DNA of 64,000 nucleotides from assembly GCA_014529385.2 (NCBI GenBank), contig CM043959.1:59470253-59534252 (forward strand), written 5' to 3'. This document shows positions 63,026 through 64,000 of the stretch, piece by piece. Every line of letters starts with the position of its first letter. Position 1 is the stretch's first letter. The notes below the pieces were generated by a model, which saw only the letters and a program-made list of their open reading frames with translations, did not search any database and had not been told where the DNA came from. A program made the position numbers and the translations under genes. Source of the DNA: Adiantum capillus-veneris (Eukaryota > Streptophyta > Polypodiopsida > Polypodiales > Pteridaceae).

Positions 63026-63171
63026 TTTAGCCTCATTGTATATATGTTGTTCTTTCATTGGGAGAGTCTCCCCATCATGTTTGTTGTAGCCCTCTCTTGC
63101 AGAGGTGGTTGTAGCCCTACGGGCAGCTTTCATTAACTAATAGAAGGATCTTTTTCTATAATAAAAAAAAA
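63026..63171 (+). other. LINE-D1 3' untranslated region and A-run
   Basis: Contains TAATAGAAGGATCTTTTTCT and ends in a run of A at 63163-63171. The same block ends LINE-D2 (about 17715-17760, minus), so it is the family 3' signature. Confidence 0.85.
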
Positions 63172-63184
63172 CTCTAGCAAATAT
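63170..63184 (+). repeat. LINE-D1 target-site duplication, right
   Basis: AACTCTAGCAAATAT, identical to 51608-51622; the first A may belong to the tail. Confidence 0.9.
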
Positions 63185-63555
63185 CTCTGAAAAGACAAAT
63201 GCACATATTAGTGGTGGTGATAGGCTGGCCACAGTGCCAAGTCGCAACCACTCGGTGTCCCGCGACTTTGCCTCTGGTCCGCTAGACCTCCGACATGGTC
63301 CTGTCTATCAGTTGAAGAGTCGAGAGTCAAGAGTGTCCTCCCAAGTGTGAATCCAAGATCAACTATAATTGCGTGTTCGATGCAAGTGACAGTGACACTG
63401 TAGCAGGGGACATTGTAGCCTTGCTACAATGACAGTAGCTACGGAGCTCTTGAACTACCATGGGCTCTCACAGTCTCTTTTGTGTACTGCACCAAGAGGC
63501 ACCCACTACATTGAGAGCCAAGTGCATCTATACATTGTTCCTGGTACATCTAGAA
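63185..63555. other. Unassigned sequence, possibly decayed LTR
   Basis: No coding domain. A block at about 63492-63520 (GAGGCACCCACTACATTGAGAG) weakly recalls the gypsy-2 LTR (GAGGAGCACCCATTGTAGAG), but alignment is too short to assign. Confidence 0.25.
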
Positions 63556-64000
63556 ATGATGAAATGAAATGTATATTGACGTCTACAAAAGGCCAAAATG
63601 ACCTATGAGACCAAACTGATTACAATGGTGAGTCTAGTACCAAGTCTAGGTACAAACAAACAAAACTACAAACTAGGAACAGAGATAGGAGTGCTACCGA
63701 CTCCTATGGGTGGCTGGTAAGCTGAGCAATGGTGTAATGCCACAAAGGTACAAAATGGGGATAAGTGTCACCATGATACAATATAGCAGTAGCATGAGGT
63801 CTATCCTGTTCGACACTCTGGGTGTCGTGCTAGAATTCTGTGGATCCTCTGCCGCAATCTCCGTCGGTGCTGCGTGGCTCCCCTCCTCAGTCGTGGTTGT
63901 CTCGATCTCCCCAACTCTATAGCTCGGTCAATGAGAGTACCATTGGTGTGTGTATGGGTGGGAACCGAGCCTTGTGGTGGTGGTGGCCCCTCTACATCTG
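63556..64000 (-). mobile_element. 3' end of unclassified retroelement, runs off the window
   Basis: ATGAAATGAAATG then AAAAGGCCAAAATGACCTAT as at 40383-40440. The continuation to the window edge has no recognised protein domain. Orientation is inferred from the simple TTTCA tail on the minus strand. Confidence 0.45.

Larger units (their letters stand above)
51623..63169 (+). mobile_element. LINE-D1, complete non-LTR retrotransposon (split by copia)
   Basis: Bounded by a perfect 15-bp target duplication and ending in an A-run (63163-63171). Without the copia and its 5-bp duplication the element is about 6.9 kb: C-rich 5' region, ORF1 with one CCHC-type knuckle, ORF2 with APE endonuclease, RT and a C-terminal zinc region. 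ORF2 begins on the ORF1 stop (ATGA). Frameshifts, stops and a mutated RT active site show it is dead. Confidence 0.9.

Overview
This is nuclear plant DNA that is almost entirely transposon. It lies inside one very large host gene. The only host gene I can support is a + strand gene whose exons match intraflagellar-transport protein IFT121 (WDR35 in animals). Exons at 16499-16603, 16840-16995, 46285-46385, 46514-46614, 47305-47487, 49028-49252 and 49354-49440 have canonical splice borders, compatible phases and the residue order of WDR35. IFT genes persist in land plants with swimming sperm and are lost in conifers and flowering plants. The source is therefore probably a fern or other free-sporing plant, or a cycad or Ginkgo; the bloated intron and the LINE/gypsy/copia/hAT mix favour a large fern-type genome. 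This is inference, not species identification.

Layout. 1-3386: a decayed Ty3/gypsy element (gag, then RNase H and the integrase zinc finger) joined to a Penelope-like reverse transcriptase fragment. 3387-5100: AT-rich DNA with tandem duplications and microsatellites. 5113-7164: a + strand LINE (LINE-E). 7165-7647: an antisense piece of another LINE. 7648-8713: copia LTR, primer site and gag. About 9015-15570: a gypsy element (gypsy-2) with LTR, primer site, gag with four zinc knuckles, protease, RT, RNase H and integrase. 16499-16995: IFT121 exons. 17700-45648: a transposon-filled IFT121 intron. It holds LINE-D2 (minus, internally deleted, carrying a probable solo LTR), LINE-B, LINE-A and LINE-C (minus, one family), LINE-D3 (plus) interrupted by a 3.4-kb hAT transposon with an essentially intact four-exon transposase, and the 3' half of a second gypsy-2-type element (gypsy-3) with an extra 3' reading frame and its LTR. 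46285-49440: more IFT121 exons. 50078-51607: a LINE-D4 fragment with inverted 5' part and an antisense gypsy piece. 51623-63169: a complete LINE-D1 copy bounded by a 15-bp target duplication, itself split by a 4.7-kb copia element with 192-bp LTRs and a 5-bp target duplication. 63556-64000: the 3' end of another repeat family.

The nesting gives relative ages. LINE-D1 is older than the copia inside it; LINE-D3 is older than its hAT; LINE-D2 is older than its solo LTR. Most stop codons in the LTR elements sit where CAG, CAA, CGA or TGG is expected, the footprint of C-to-T decay at methylated cytosines. Short direct tandem duplications (about 26-300 bp) recur through both elements and intron. 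No tRNA, rRNA, CRISPR or prokaryotic feature was seen.
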